Positions 35,641 to 45,585 of a stretch of 64,000 bases of DNA are shown piece after piece (within the stretch, counting starts at the first letter, position 1; each line of letters opens with the position of its first letter). The notes below the pieces were generated by a model. It was given only the letters and a program-made list of their open reading frames with translations, searched no databases and was not told where the DNA came from. Origin of the DNA: Emticicia sp. BO119 (GTDB lineage Bacteria > Bacteroidota > Bacteroidia > Cytophagales > Spirosomataceae). Where the stretch lies: the NCBI RefSeq assembly GCF_013912375.1, contig NZ_JACETV010000006.1, positions 248,001-312,000 of the forward strand. Reading direction: 5' to 3'. The position numbers and the translations under genes were made by a program.

Positions 35641-36555
35641 ATGGAAAATATGAAACAGGTATTTAACTTTAATACAATAAATGAATACAATGCTTTTAAT
35701 AATCATGAAGCGTTGCACCCATTAGTGAGCGTGTTAGATTTTTCAAAAGCTAATCAAAGAACAGGTTCCCGAATGAATTTTGGGATTTATTGTATCATTT
35801 TAAAGGATGTAGATTGCGGTGATTTAAAGTATGGGCGAAACTATTATGATTATCAGGAAGGCACTTTAGTTTTTATTTCGCCTGGTCAGGTTGTTGATGT
35901 AGAAAATAAAGCATATTATCAGCCGACAGGACATGGCCTGGCATTTCACCCTGATTTGTTACATGGAATGCCTCTTGCTAAAAGTATTCATGAATATAGC
36001 TTTTTCAGTTACCAGACCAATGAATCGTTGCATCTCTCAAAACGTGAAAGGCAGTTGGTTTTAGATTGTTTTTTAAAAATAGAATTTGAATTACAACAGT
36101 CTATTGACAAGCACAGTAAGAAGTTGATTGCCTCTAATATTGAATTGTTTTTAAATTATTGCGATCGTTTCTATGATCGCCAATTTTTTACAAGAGACAA
36201 GACCAATAAAGGTATTTTAGAAAAATTTGAAGAATTGTTGAATAGTTATTTTACTTCTGAAAAACCTCAGACTATTGGCTTACCATCTGTGGCATATTGT
36301 GCCGATGAATTGCATTTATCAGCCAATTATTTTGGAGATTTAATTAAGAAAGAGACAGGAAAATCTCCGCAGGAGTATATACAAAACAAAATACTGGATA
36401 TAGCTAAAAACAAGATATTTGACAATGACAAAACTGTGAATGAAATTTCTTATGAATTAGGCTTCAAATATCCACAACATTTCTCACGTTTTTTTAAGCA
36501 ACATGTTGGTATGGCTCCAAAAGAATACAGAATATCAAATGAGTTAATCCTATAA
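35641..36555 (+). CDS. AraC family transcriptional regulator
   Basis: About 304 residues. An N-terminal sensing domain of cupin type (about 1-170: LKYGRNYYDYQEGTLVFISPGQVV) precedes the C-terminal double helix-turn-helix, ending with SANYFGDLIKKETGKSPQEYI and ISYELGFKYPQHFSRFFKQ with MAPKEYR. I start at the ATG at 35641, preceded by TTTAGGAAAT, because the longer frame begins with GTG. It is divergent from the cupin-NTF2 and molybdenum hydroxylase genes and probably controls them. Confidence 0.92.
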   Translation: MENMKQVFNFNTINEYNAFNNHEALHPLVSVLDFSKANQRTGSRMNFGIYCIILKDVDCGDLKYGRNYYDYQEGTLVFISPGQVVDVENKAYYQPTGHGLAFHPDLLHGMPLAKSIHEYSFFSYQTNESLHLSKRERQLVLDCFLKIEFELQQSIDKHSKKLIASNIELFLNYCDRFYDRQFFTRDKTNKGILEKFEELLNSYFTSEKPQTIGLPSVAYCADELHLSANYFGDLIKKETGKSPQEYIQNKILDIAKNKIFDNDKTVNEISYELGFKYPQHFSRFFKQHVGMAPKEYRISNELIL

Positions 36556-36605
36556 TAATTGTTATTGCAGAACCGTCCAAGCATCCGTTTAACAACGCTA
36601 AGACT

Positions 36606-38210
36606 TTACTCCAGCATCTTCTCCCTTACTTTAAACTCTTCAATATCAATTAACGAATGATATTTCCTGACAAGCTCTTCGTCAAACTCTGCTTTCAGAT
36701 TAATTTTATTGAGTAGATCCCGTTGATGCTCCAATAATTGAAGGTACACATACTGATAGTTTTTATAGGGATGTTCCTGCGTTTCATCTGTTTCCTCTAA
36801 GGTCTGGTTAAACAGTCTCAGCTCTATTCTCAGTTTTTCAAGCAGGTCGTTCAATTGTTTGTTCTGAGCCCCGTCTTCTTCATATTTTTTTTCTAAATGC
36901 TGAATAGAATATTGTAAAATTTTCTTTTGAATAAGTATTTCCTGCTCATGTTCTGACATGGTTGCAAACTTATCTACCATATGTACCTTATTGATAAGCC
37001 AAGGGAGAGTAAGCCCTTGTAAAACCAAAGTGATCAGAATGACAATGAAAGTGACAAATAAAATTAGGTTACGGTAAGGAAACGGCTGACCTTCGTTGGT
37101 CAGTAATGGAATTGAGAGTGCAGCAGCCAGAGACACTACCCCACGCATACCCGCCCAACCAAAAATGAATGGCAATCTCCACCCCGGATTAGCATCGACT
37201 ACCGTAATATAACGACTCACCAAGTGTGAAAAACCCGAAGCGCCTAAAGCACATAAAAGCCGAACCACAATTAATACAAAAGAGATAGCCAGACCATACC
37301 CAATGGCTTCACTTAATTTGGTTTCTCCCAATTGCTCAACAATAAAGGGGAGTTGCAATCCAATGAGAAGAAAAACCAATCCATTCATAACAAAAACCAC
37401 GCTACCCCATACATTTATGCCTTGAATCCGGCTTGCATAGGAAAGCATTCTCTGCCGCCTGCTTGATAGGAAAAGCCCTCCGCTTACAACTGCCAATACA
37501 CCCGAAAAATGAAAATATTCTGCAAAATAGTACATGCAGTAAGGTGTAATAAGCGTCAGAACAATTTCAATACTCGGAGTTGTAGGCAGCCATCGATGGA
37601 TACCATAAAAAACTAATCCAACTAAAAGCCCGATGATTACCCCCATGAATACCACTAAAAAAAAGCTTGTGGCTGCTTCCTGAAAGTGAAACTGACCTGT
37701 GAGGATAGCCAATAAAGCAAAGCGAAAGATAATTAATGAAGAGGCATCATTCAACAAACTTTCACCTTCACCAAGGCTTAATAAAGATTTCGGCACTTTT
37801 AGCCGCCGCATGATAGTAGAAGAAGAAATGGCATCAGGGGGAGAAACTATACCACCTAAAAGGAAACCATGGGCCAGGGTAAAACCTGGAATAAGTATTA
37901 CTGAAAATACAGCAATAACTCCGGCGTTAATAATCACTACTAAAAAGGCAAAACTCATAATTACCCGTCTCCATCGCCAGAATTCTTTCCAGGATACCTG
38001 CCACGCAGATTCATACAATAAAGGAGGCAGGAAAATAAAGAAAATTAAATCAGGATGAACAGTAACATTAGAAAATACAGATAAAAAACTGATTGCCAGG
38101 CCCCCTAATACAAGAACAATAGGATATGCCAGCCGAAGTTTATTAGCTACCATTACTAATGCCAGAATAATCAGGAGCAGGTAAACATACTCAATAAACT
38201 GGTCATGCAT
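36606..38210 (-). CDS. CPA1 family Na+/H+ antiporter
   Basis: 534 residues. About 12 membrane segments (residues 5-410) are followed by a cytoplasmic coiled-coil-rich tail of about 115 residues. The CPA1 signature is visible: GIVSPPDAISSSTIMRRLKVP and GEGESLLNDASSLIIF, which contain the ion-binding Asp of the ND motif. RGVVSLAAALSIPL follows at about residue 355. It exchanges Na+ (or K+) for H+ across the inner membrane for pH and sodium homeostasis. It is monocistronic, and no partner genes are evident. Confidence 0.95.
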   Translation of the reverse strand: MHDQFIEYVYLLLIILALVMVANKLRLAYPIVLVLGGLAISFLSVFSNVTVHPDLIFFIFLPPLLYESAWQVSWKEFWRWRRVIMSFAFLVVIINAGVIAVFSVILIPGFTLAHGFLLGGIVSPPDAISSSTIMRRLKVPKSLLSLGEGESLLNDASSLIIFRFALLAILTGQFHFQEAATSFFLVVFMGVIIGLLVGLVFYGIHRWLPTTPSIEIVLTLITPYCMYYFAEYFHFSGVLAVVSGGLFLSSRRQRMLSYASRIQGINVWGSVVFVMNGLVFLLIGLQLPFIVEQLGETKLSEAIGYGLAISFVLIVVRLLCALGASGFSHLVSRYITVVDANPGWRLPFIFGWAGMRGVVSLAAALSIPLLTNEGQPFPYRNLILFVTFIVILITLVLQGLTLPWLINKVHMVDKFATMSEHEQEILIQKKILQYSIQHLEKKYEEDGAQNKQLNDLLEKLRIELRLFNQTLEETDETQEHPYKNYQYVYLQLLEHQRDLLNKINLKAEFDEELVRKYHSLIDIEEFKVREKMLE

Positions 38211-38350
38211 AACTTCATATATAAGGAGTTCAGAATAAAGCTTATATCAGCAAATTTATTCCTTTTTCCTAATTTGCCATATTATGGATAAAAAAATAAT
38301 AAGCGGGTTAAATCGGGCTTACATAATTAACAGGGCTTAGAAAAATTACC

Positions 38351-39349
<999 letters not shown>

Positions 39350-39407
39350 TTATGTAAAAATTGAATAAACTTTATTGAATTGACTAATTCGGGCTATTTT
39401 ACGAATA

Positions 39408-40307
39408 TCAAACATTCCTGAATTTCACAGGGCTTTGCAGAACATGCTTCTTGAAGAAATTATTGAAATGTGTTACTTCAGTAAATCCTAAAGCAAAGGC
39501 TATCTCAGATACATTCCATTTACTTTGTTTCAACAATATTTTTGATTCCTGTAAAATACGCTCTGTAATAAGTTGAGTAGTAGTTTTTTGTGTAATTTCT
39601 TTGACTGCCCTATTCAGATGATTCACATGAACATTGAGTTGATCCGCGAAATCTGATGCTGTTCGTAGTTGAATATTCGGGTGGGCATCATCAATCGGGA
39701 ATTGGCGCTCGAGCAATTCTAAAAATATGGTGGCAATTCGTTGCGAGGCATTAATCTCCTGCTTATCAAATACAGAAGAGGGTTGCATTTTCATGGCAAA
39801 GTGCAACAACTCAAATACCATATTCCGAAGCGCATCATATTTATGAATATAATCAGAATTGATTTCATCAAACATTCTCTCATAAATATTGCTTACTTTT
39901 TCTGTTTGCTCATTAGGCAGTTCAAATATATGAGTACCATTCGGCTGAAAAACCTCATATTGATTGAGATTACCAAATTGATGAAAAAAATGCTGATTGA
40001 AAATACAATACGCCCCACTTCTGACATTATCCAGATGCTCCCATTTATATGGAATCTGCGGATTAGAAAACGATAAAGCCTGTTTTTTTACTTCAATCAC
40101 TCTATCTGCATAGTGCACCTGGCTATTCCCTATCATCAGCATAATTTTATAATAATCCCGCCGTTTATAGGGTATTGTCTGAGGCTTCCCCTCAACCAAT
40201 GGTTCTAACCTGAAAACATTGAAATGGCCTATTTCATTACGAATATTCTCAGGAAGCCATTCAAACTTTCTCTGATACATTTCTTCAATTGTCTCCGCTT
40301 TTTCCAT
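39408..40307 (-). CDS. AraC family transcriptional regulator
   Basis: About 299 residues. The N-terminal half is a cupin-like sensing domain with HYADRVIEVKKQALSFSNPQ. The C-terminal AraC domain shows ASDFADQLNVHVNHLNRAVKE and VSEIAFALGFTEVTHFNNFFKK with SPVKFR. The upstream frame begins at a TTG (40328); the ATG at 40307 (MEKAETIEEMYQ) is the better start. It lies directly upstream of the aldo/keto reductase on the same strand, so co-transcription and control of that gene are likely. Confidence 0.9.
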   Translation of the reverse strand: MEKAETIEEMYQRKFEWLPENIRNEIGHFNVFRLEPLVEGKPQTIPYKRRDYYKIMLMIGNSQVHYADRVIEVKKQALSFSNPQIPYKWEHLDNVRSGAYCIFNQHFFHQFGNLNQYEVFQPNGTHIFELPNEQTEKVSNIYERMFDEINSDYIHKYDALRNMVFELLHFAMKMQPSSVFDKQEINASQRIATIFLELLERQFPIDDAHPNIQLRTASDFADQLNVHVNHLNRAVKEITQKTTTQLITERILQESKILLKQSKWNVSEIAFALGFTEVTHFNNFFKKHVLQSPVKFRNV

Positions 40308-40936
40308 AGATTTAAATTTATAGTACAAAATTACCTTATCAAGCAGGTAATTTTCAAACGAAATTCAAACCAAAACTTACAAAAATCAAACAATTAATCA
40401 GTTCCACTGATTGACAACTAAGTCTCAAATAAGGTTCTACTATTTCTATTCAATCAGGTACCATTGTCTTATATTAAAATTTTAATGCCCCACCCGATAA
40501 TTTTAAATAATTACCAGACATACTTGGCATCAGGTTTGTGCTCATATCTTTGTTCAATAAGAGGAGTTATTCATAGTGGTAAGATTCAGGCCATGGACTG
40601 ATTTATGGAGAACTGTGCAAATAACATTGAACAGTATTATGAAAATAAGTTTTACTTGACAAAAAGTTATTTTAATACAACCAGAATCTATTTTTTAACA
40701 ATGTTATAAAAACAGATTTGCCATATATTTTGGCAAAATAATTGCTATATAATTTGCTACGATTGAAAGGTAATTTTTTATATAACTGTAATCATTGCAA
40801 TTAATATTTCTGTTCATTCTATATCAATAATAAAAGTGCAAATCTTTAACAATACCCCTTTCGTATATCGTTAAATGATGCTTAAATACAGAATATTACG
40901 CATGTTTTTCTAAATTTCTCACTAATTGTAACAACG
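40308..40936. other. Long intergenic region with a palindrome before the exopolysaccharide locus
   Basis: About 630 bases with no frame of note. The one clear structure is TTTGCCA-N7-TGGCAAA at 40717-40737, a perfect 7-bp inverted repeat 200 bases before the receiver gene; it could be an operator. The rest is AT-rich with no consensus promoter that I can call with confidence. Confidence 0.5.
40717..40737. promoter_or_regulatory. Palindrome TTTGCCA-N7-TGGCAAA, candidate operator
   Basis: Perfect arms of seven bases around TATATTT, in the long region before the exopolysaccharide locus. The arms and 21-base span fit a dimeric regulator site. There is no T run, so it is not a terminator. No second copy was noticed. 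Confidence 0.4.
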
Positions 40937-41341
40937 ATGAACAAAAAATTAAAACTTCTGATAATTGATGATGAGGCAAGCATCAGAAAAGTTTTAGAAC
41001 ACTTTCTTAATAAAGAATTTGAAGTAACAGCCAAAAATGATGGAATGGAAGGTATGAGCTGGCTTGAAGCTGGTAATGATACCGATTTTATCATTGCTGA
41101 CCTGAATATGCCAAATCTGAACGGGAAAGAATTTACTAAAGTCATAAGAGCAAGTAATCTGTATGCAGACCTGCCAATCATTATTCTTTCCGGAACTGAC
41201 GAAAGCAAAGAAAGAATTGAGTGTCTGAACATAGGTGCAGATGATTTTATGCTCAAACCCTTCAATCCAATGGAAGTACATGCTAAAATCAAAGCGATTT
41301 TACGACGTGTAAAACCAAAATCTATAGTTGATTCATATTAA
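40937..41341 (+). CDS. Single-domain response regulator (receiver)
   Basis: 134 residues, just a CheY-like receiver. Acidic pocket residues are in LLIIDDEASI, the phosphoacceptor Asp is in FIIADLNMPNLNG, the Thr/Ser position is in IIILSGTDES, and the Lys is in FMLKPFNP. It has no output domain. It begins the plus-strand arm of the exopolysaccharide locus, 14 bases before the sugar-transferase fusion, and probably regulates it by protein contact or receives phosphate from the hybrid kinase at 56795-59641. Confidence 0.93.
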   Translation: MNKKLKLLIIDDEASIRKVLEHFLNKEFEVTAKNDGMEGMSWLEAGNDTDFIIADLNMPNLNGKEFTKVIRASNLYADLPIIILSGTDESKERIECLNIGADDFMLKPFNPMEVHAKIKAILRRVKPKSIVDSY

Positions 41342-41355
41342 CCTCATCTTAGTAT

Positions 41356-42552
41356 ATGAATAATACTGTACCCAATACTACGACAGTTACTGAAGAAGAG
41401 AAACTTCCGATTAAGATCATATTAGTAGAAAGAGATGACAAAGCAGCGGTAGATTTTCTGAAAAAATTCGGAGAAAAAATTCATGTAAAAGTGATGAACA
41501 ATGCTGAAAATTGTCTTGAATATCTCAAAAACACTTATCCTCCTGATGCAGTTGTTATTGGCAGAACCAGTGGTGGTCTGAAATTTTTAGAAACCATTCG
41601 TAGTCAGGCCTGGACAAGAGCACTTCCGGTAATTATCACAAGCGACCATATTACACATGGCTTGCTGAAAGAGATTCATGAAAAGGGCGGAGACGATATA
41701 TATCCGAGCGATTTCAGTAGCGGAGATTTAATAACGCGTCTTGATTACTTTATCAAACGGCGTCATTACAAAGCGATGCAGCAAACCAAAGCAAGTATCT
41801 TAGATGTAAAAATTCCGCTTTGGAAGAGGTTTATAGATGTATCAACCACAGGATTAGCTCTGTTATTGCTATCTCCACTTTTAATTATCGTTGCAATTTT
41901 AATCAAACTTGACTCCAAAGGTCCGGTTATCTATCTATCGAAGCGCGTAGGTGCCGGTTACAAGATTTTTAGTATCTATAAATTCCGTACTATGCGAACC
42001 GATGCCGATAAGCTGATTAAAAACATGGGTTCGCTGAATATGTACACTAAAGCAAACGAACCTAAACAGGCAATGGGGCTCTGTGAAACCTGCGTAGGGA
42101 TCGGCACTTGTCAACAACAACTGTACCTTGATGGTGAAATGGTTTGTGAAAAAATGTACTTATCAGAAAAGAAAGAGAAAGTAGCTTTTATGAAGTTCCA
42201 GAACGACCCTCGTATCACCAGATTAGGCAAATTCTTGCGTAATAGCAGTATTGATGAGTTACCACAATTGTTTAATATTTTCTTAGGAGATATGTCTTTG
42301 GTAGGTAACCGCCCTTTACCATTATATGAAGCAGAAAAACTGACAACCGACGAATACATTGAGCGCTTTGCCGGGCCTGGGGGCTTAACCGGACTTTGGC
42401 AGGTAACCAAAAGAGGTAAAGGCAAAAAAGATATGACCGAAGAAGAGAGAATTCAGTTAGATATTGAATATGCGAGAAACTTCTCGTTCAAATATGACAT
42501 GAAAATTTTCTTTATGACTTTCCCTGCTTTATTACAATCTGAGAACGTATAA
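41356..42552 (+). CDS. Pseudo-receiver - polyprenyl-phosphate sugar transferase fusion
   Basis: 398 residues. Residues 1-140 have a receiver-like fold (IKIILVERDDKAAVDFLKKF, then LPVIITSDHI) but the phospho-acceptor strand reads DAVVIGRTSGG, without the usual Asp, so it is probably a pseudo-receiver. One membrane segment (STTGLALLLLSPLLIIVAIL) precedes a bacterial sugar transferase domain: SKRVGAGYKIFSIYKFRTM, LGKFLRNSSIDELPQLFNIF and LVGNRPLPLYEAE. This family transfers the first sugar phosphate to undecaprenyl phosphate. An insert of about 50 residues carries four cysteines spaced CxxC-x5-C-x11-C (from CETC to CEKM), possibly a metal site. It starts the lipid-linked unit for the exopolysaccharide. 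Confidence 0.92.
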   Translation: MNNTVPNTTTVTEEEKLPIKIILVERDDKAAVDFLKKFGEKIHVKVMNNAENCLEYLKNTYPPDAVVIGRTSGGLKFLETIRSQAWTRALPVIITSDHITHGLLKEIHEKGGDDIYPSDFSSGDLITRLDYFIKRRHYKAMQQTKASILDVKIPLWKRFIDVSTTGLALLLLSPLLIIVAILIKLDSKGPVIYLSKRVGAGYKIFSIYKFRTMRTDADKLIKNMGSLNMYTKANEPKQAMGLCETCVGIGTCQQQLYLDGEMVCEKMYLSEKKEKVAFMKFQNDPRITRLGKFLRNSSIDELPQLFNIFLGDMSLVGNRPLPLYEAEKLTTDEYIERFAGPGGLTGLWQVTKRGKGKKDMTEEERIQLDIEYARNFSFKYDMKIFFMTFPALLQSENV

Positions 42553-42576
42553 GTCTGTTTATTCTCACTGAATTTT

Positions 42577-43500
42577 ATGCCAAGCAAAACACCTAAAGTT
42601 TCAATTATCACAGTCAATTTTAATGGTACTGCTGTAACTGCCGAATTATTACGTTCGCTGGAGAAAATCACGTACCCTTCAATTGAGGTAATTGTAGTTG
42701 ATAATAGTAATAAAGAACCGGGGCATCAGTTGCCAATTGATTTTCCGTGGATTAAATATATTGAGACCGGAGCCAATTTAGGTTTTGCAGGTGGTAATAA
42801 CGTTGGCATGAAAGCGGCCACAGGCGATTACTTCTTTCTATTGAATAATGATACAGAAGTTGATCCTGGATTTTTAGAGCCGTTGGTTGAACGGATGGAA
42901 AGTGATAAAAAGATTGGTATTGTTTGTCCGAAACTATTGTATTTCGACGAACCGGACACCATCCAGTTTGCAGGCTTTTTACCTATTAATCCCGTTACCG
43001 GACGAGGATTTTCGATAGGTCATTTTGAAAAAGACCAAGGACAACACAATGTAGCCCAACCAACCTCAAGAGCACATGGCGCAGCCATGATGTATTCAAG
43101 AGAGGCTTTTGATAAAGTAGGTATGATGGCAGAGCTTTTCTTTTTGTATTATGAAGAAATGGACTATTGCGAAAGATTCAAACGGGCTGGTTTTACGATC
43201 TGGTATGAACCAAAAAGCAGAGTCTGGCATAAGGAATCGATGAGTACCGGGAAAGGATCAACATTAAAAACCTATTATTATAGCCGTAACAGATTACTCT
43301 ATTTGCGCCGCAATACATTTGGCTTTCAGAAACTCCTGATGTTTATATACTATTATCTGATAGCTGTACCCAAAAATATGTTGGGGTATTTACTCAAACG
43401 TGACTGGCCGCATCTCAAAGCATTCTGGCAGGGTTTTGTCTGGAATTTCAGCAATAGCACAAAAGACATTCATGATAAATTGAATGTCAGCTTATCATAA
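42577..43500 (+). CDS. Glycosyltransferase family 2
   Basis: 307 residues with a GT-A fold. It shows ITVNFNGTAVTAELLRSL at the start, EVIVVDNSNKEPG, a nucleotide-sugar site LLNNDTEVDPGFLEPL (with Asp), and the later EEMDYCERFKRAGFTIWYEP region with the catalytic Glu-Asp. Layout is as in rhamnosyltransferase-like GT2 enzymes of O-antigen and exopolysaccharide loci. There is no membrane-spanning signal at the N-terminus, though a hydrophobic helix near residues 250-270 could attach it to the inner membrane. It follows the sugar-transferase fusion by 24 bases and probably adds an early sugar. A terminator-like hairpin follows. Confidence 0.92.
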   Translation: MPSKTPKVSIITVNFNGTAVTAELLRSLEKITYPSIEVIVVDNSNKEPGHQLPIDFPWIKYIETGANLGFAGGNNVGMKAATGDYFFLLNNDTEVDPGFLEPLVERMESDKKIGIVCPKLLYFDEPDTIQFAGFLPINPVTGRGFSIGHFEKDQGQHNVAQPTSRAHGAAMMYSREAFDKVGMMAELFFLYYEEMDYCERFKRAGFTIWYEPKSRVWHKESMSTGKGSTLKTYYYSRNRLLYLRRNTFGFQKLLMFIYYYLIAVPKNMLGYLLKRDWPHLKAFWQGFVWNFSNSTKDIHDKLNVSLS

Positions 43501-43546
43501 AAAGGCAATTATCGAAATACTATTAGTAATTTTTACGCCTTTTTTT
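43499..43546 (+). terminator. Probable terminator after the GT2 gene
   Basis: AAAAAGGC at 43499-43506 pairs with GCCTTTTT at 43537-43544, followed by more T; the interior has a further AATTA / TAATT pairing. The left arm overlaps the stop codon, and the next gene starts 33 bases later on the same strand, so it may only partly end transcription. Confidence 0.5.
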
Positions 43547-43578
43547 CTCTATCAAAACAAATTTTACTTTGTAATCAA

Positions 43579-44712
43579 ATGCGTATAGGAATAGAAGCTC
43601 AACGAATTTTCAGACCCAAAAAGCATGGCATGGACATTGTCATTCTTGAGATATTACGTCAGTTGCAACAAATAGAGACACCTCATGAATACTATGCTTA
43701 TGCACAGCCATACGAAGATACCAATACATTGCACTCTACGAAAAACGTCAAAGTAAAATTCAGCGGTCCGACCTCCTATCCTGTATGGGAGCAATACCTT
43801 TTACCACGCGAAACCAAAAAAGATAAAGTGGACTTATTGCATTGCACCAGCAATACCGCTCCTCTCAATATCAATATTCCATTAGTGGTTACAATTCATG
43901 ATATTATTTACCTGGAAAAGCGGGTAAGTAAAAATAATGTTTTATATCAGAGATTGGGTAATGTTTACCGGAAATGGAATGTGCCTAAAATTGCTAAAAA
44001 GGCTTCTATGATTGTTACGGTAAGCAATTATGAGAGAACGAGGATTATTGAAGGCTTAAATCTGCCGGAGGAAAGAGTAAGAACTGTTTACAATGCCTGC
44101 AGTAATCATTTCAGTAATGAATATAGTGCAGAAGAATTAGAGGCATTCCGAAAACGAATGAATCTGCCGGAGCGATTTGTGCTGATGCTGGGTAATACAG
44201 ACCCGAAAAAGAATTTACCGAATATTATCAGGACTTTAGGCCTGCTGCACGAAAGAAAGCAATTAGATTTCACTTTGGTTATGCCTGATTTTAATCGGGA
44301 ACACCTACACTCTTTGATAAAATCACAAAATAATGAGCACCTGATGAATCATATCATGCTTACAGGCTATATTCATAATCAGGAATTACCTAAACTCTAT
44401 AAACTGGCGCAATTGTTTCTTTACCCATCTTTGAGAGAAAGTTTTGGGATTCCTATATTAGAGGCTATGCAATGTGGTACTCCATTAATCACAAGCAATA
44501 CATCTGCTATGCCTGAAATAGCCGGAGATGGTGCCATATTAATTGATCCTACACAAATAGAGGATATTGCTGATAAGATAGTTAAAGTGCTAACCGATAC
44601 TGAACTGAGAACAAAAGCAATCGCGTACGGGCTGGAAAGAGTTAAACTATTCTCATGGAAACGCACTACCGAACAAATGGTAGGAATTTATAACGAAGTA
44701 CTGAATGTTTAG
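43579..44712 (+). CDS. Glycosyltransferase family 4 (GT1-type)
   Basis: 377 residues with a GT-B fold. The N-terminal domain has RIGIEAQRIFRPKKHGMD and LLHCTSNTAPL. The C-terminal donor site shows LGNTDPKKNLPNIIRTL, LFLYPSLRESFGIPILEAM (E-x7-E) and CGTPLITSNTSAMPEIAGDGAILIDP (in part), typical of GT4 enzymes. It ends the plus-strand arm of the locus, 6 bases from the convergent GT14 gene; there is no terminator in between. Confidence 0.93.
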   Translation: MRIGIEAQRIFRPKKHGMDIVILEILRQLQQIETPHEYYAYAQPYEDTNTLHSTKNVKVKFSGPTSYPVWEQYLLPRETKKDKVDLLHCTSNTAPLNINIPLVVTIHDIIYLEKRVSKNNVLYQRLGNVYRKWNVPKIAKKASMIVTVSNYERTRIIEGLNLPEERVRTVYNACSNHFSNEYSAEELEAFRKRMNLPERFVLMLGNTDPKKNLPNIIRTLGLLHERKQLDFTLVMPDFNREHLHSLIKSQNNEHLMNHIMLTGYIHNQELPKLYKLAQLFLYPSLRESFGIPILEAMQCGTPLITSNTSAMPEIAGDGAILIDPTQIEDIADKIVKVLTDTELRTKAIAYGLERVKLFSWKRTTEQMVGIYNEVLNV

Positions 44713-44718
44713 TGCTAC

Positions 44719-45576
44719 TCAATGCACTTCTTTGTAATTATATTTTACCTTGTCTAATTCGTCTAATAACTCCGCTGAATCTTTCAGACTGAATTTTCTG
44801 GCAAACAATTTTCCTGACTCCATCAATGCCGGAAAATCTACAATTGTAAAAGTCTTGGGACTTGCATTACCTTCTGACCAGTCTATGTATCTCAAACTAT
44901 CATTGACAATATCTTTTCTATACTGAGAATTGTATAAAATGGTCTGGAATATAATTTCATCACAACCCCAGGTCATTTCAAAAAATCTTCTGACATTCTG
45001 GTTTTCCTCTAAATATTCTACAATATATTCAACATGTTTCAGGCTCATGGAAAACCACTGGGTTCTACCAACCGGAATGAGGTTATTAGGCATTTTGCGG
45101 AGTGGAGCAAATAGATTCACAATTTTTTCAACCACATACCTGCCCTTAAAGTGATAGTTCACAAAATGATATTTCGTTAGCTTAGGCAATGCTTCCTGCC
45201 ATTCACTATTTATCAATAAAGCATCCATAAAAGCTTTATCCGGATTTTGTGCAAAAAAGGCATGAATTGCCTCCGTACTTTTCAATGCATAATCCTGTCC
45301 GCTCATCAGGTTTACATAATCATATTTCCTGTGAGAAGATAGAATTTGTTTGAAACTATTTACCGTCGCCTGAACAATGCTATATGCACCCCAATATACT
45401 TTTACACGATTCTGAACAAAGAAAACCTGATTATTGGCTAAAGGTAAAAATGGTTCAATAGCTGCCTTTAGATCAACATGGATGTAAAAATCTGCTTCAG
45501 GATGTACCAAACTTTCAATCAATCTTTTTAATTGAGTCGGATTAGCATGGGTCAGTATTAAATGGGCAATTTTCAT
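44719..45576 (-). CDS. Beta-1,6-N-acetylglucosaminyltransferase-like (GT14)
   Basis: 285 residues. It matches the core-2/I-branching family GT14: AHLILTHANPTQLKRLIESL, DFYIHVDLKAAIEPFL, then VYWGAYSIVQATVNSFKQIL and YVNLMSGQDYALKS, followed by FEMTWGCDEIIFQTIL with the GCDE motif. These enzymes add a GlcNAc or xylose branch; here it probably decorates the exopolysaccharide repeat. It is the last gene of the minus-strand arm, 9 bases after the flippase gene. Confidence 0.9.
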   Translation of the reverse strand: MKIAHLILTHANPTQLKRLIESLVHPEADFYIHVDLKAAIEPFLPLANNQVFFVQNRVKVYWGAYSIVQATVNSFKQILSSHRKYDYVNLMSGQDYALKSTEAIHAFFAQNPDKAFMDALLINSEWQEALPKLTKYHFVNYHFKGRYVVEKIVNLFAPLRKMPNNLIPVGRTQWFSMSLKHVEYIVEYLEENQNVRRFFEMTWGCDEIIFQTILYNSQYRKDIVNDSLRYIDWSEGNASPKTFTIVDFPALMESGKLFARKFSLKDSAELLDELDKVKYNYKEVH

Positions 45577-45585
45577 AGATAAATA

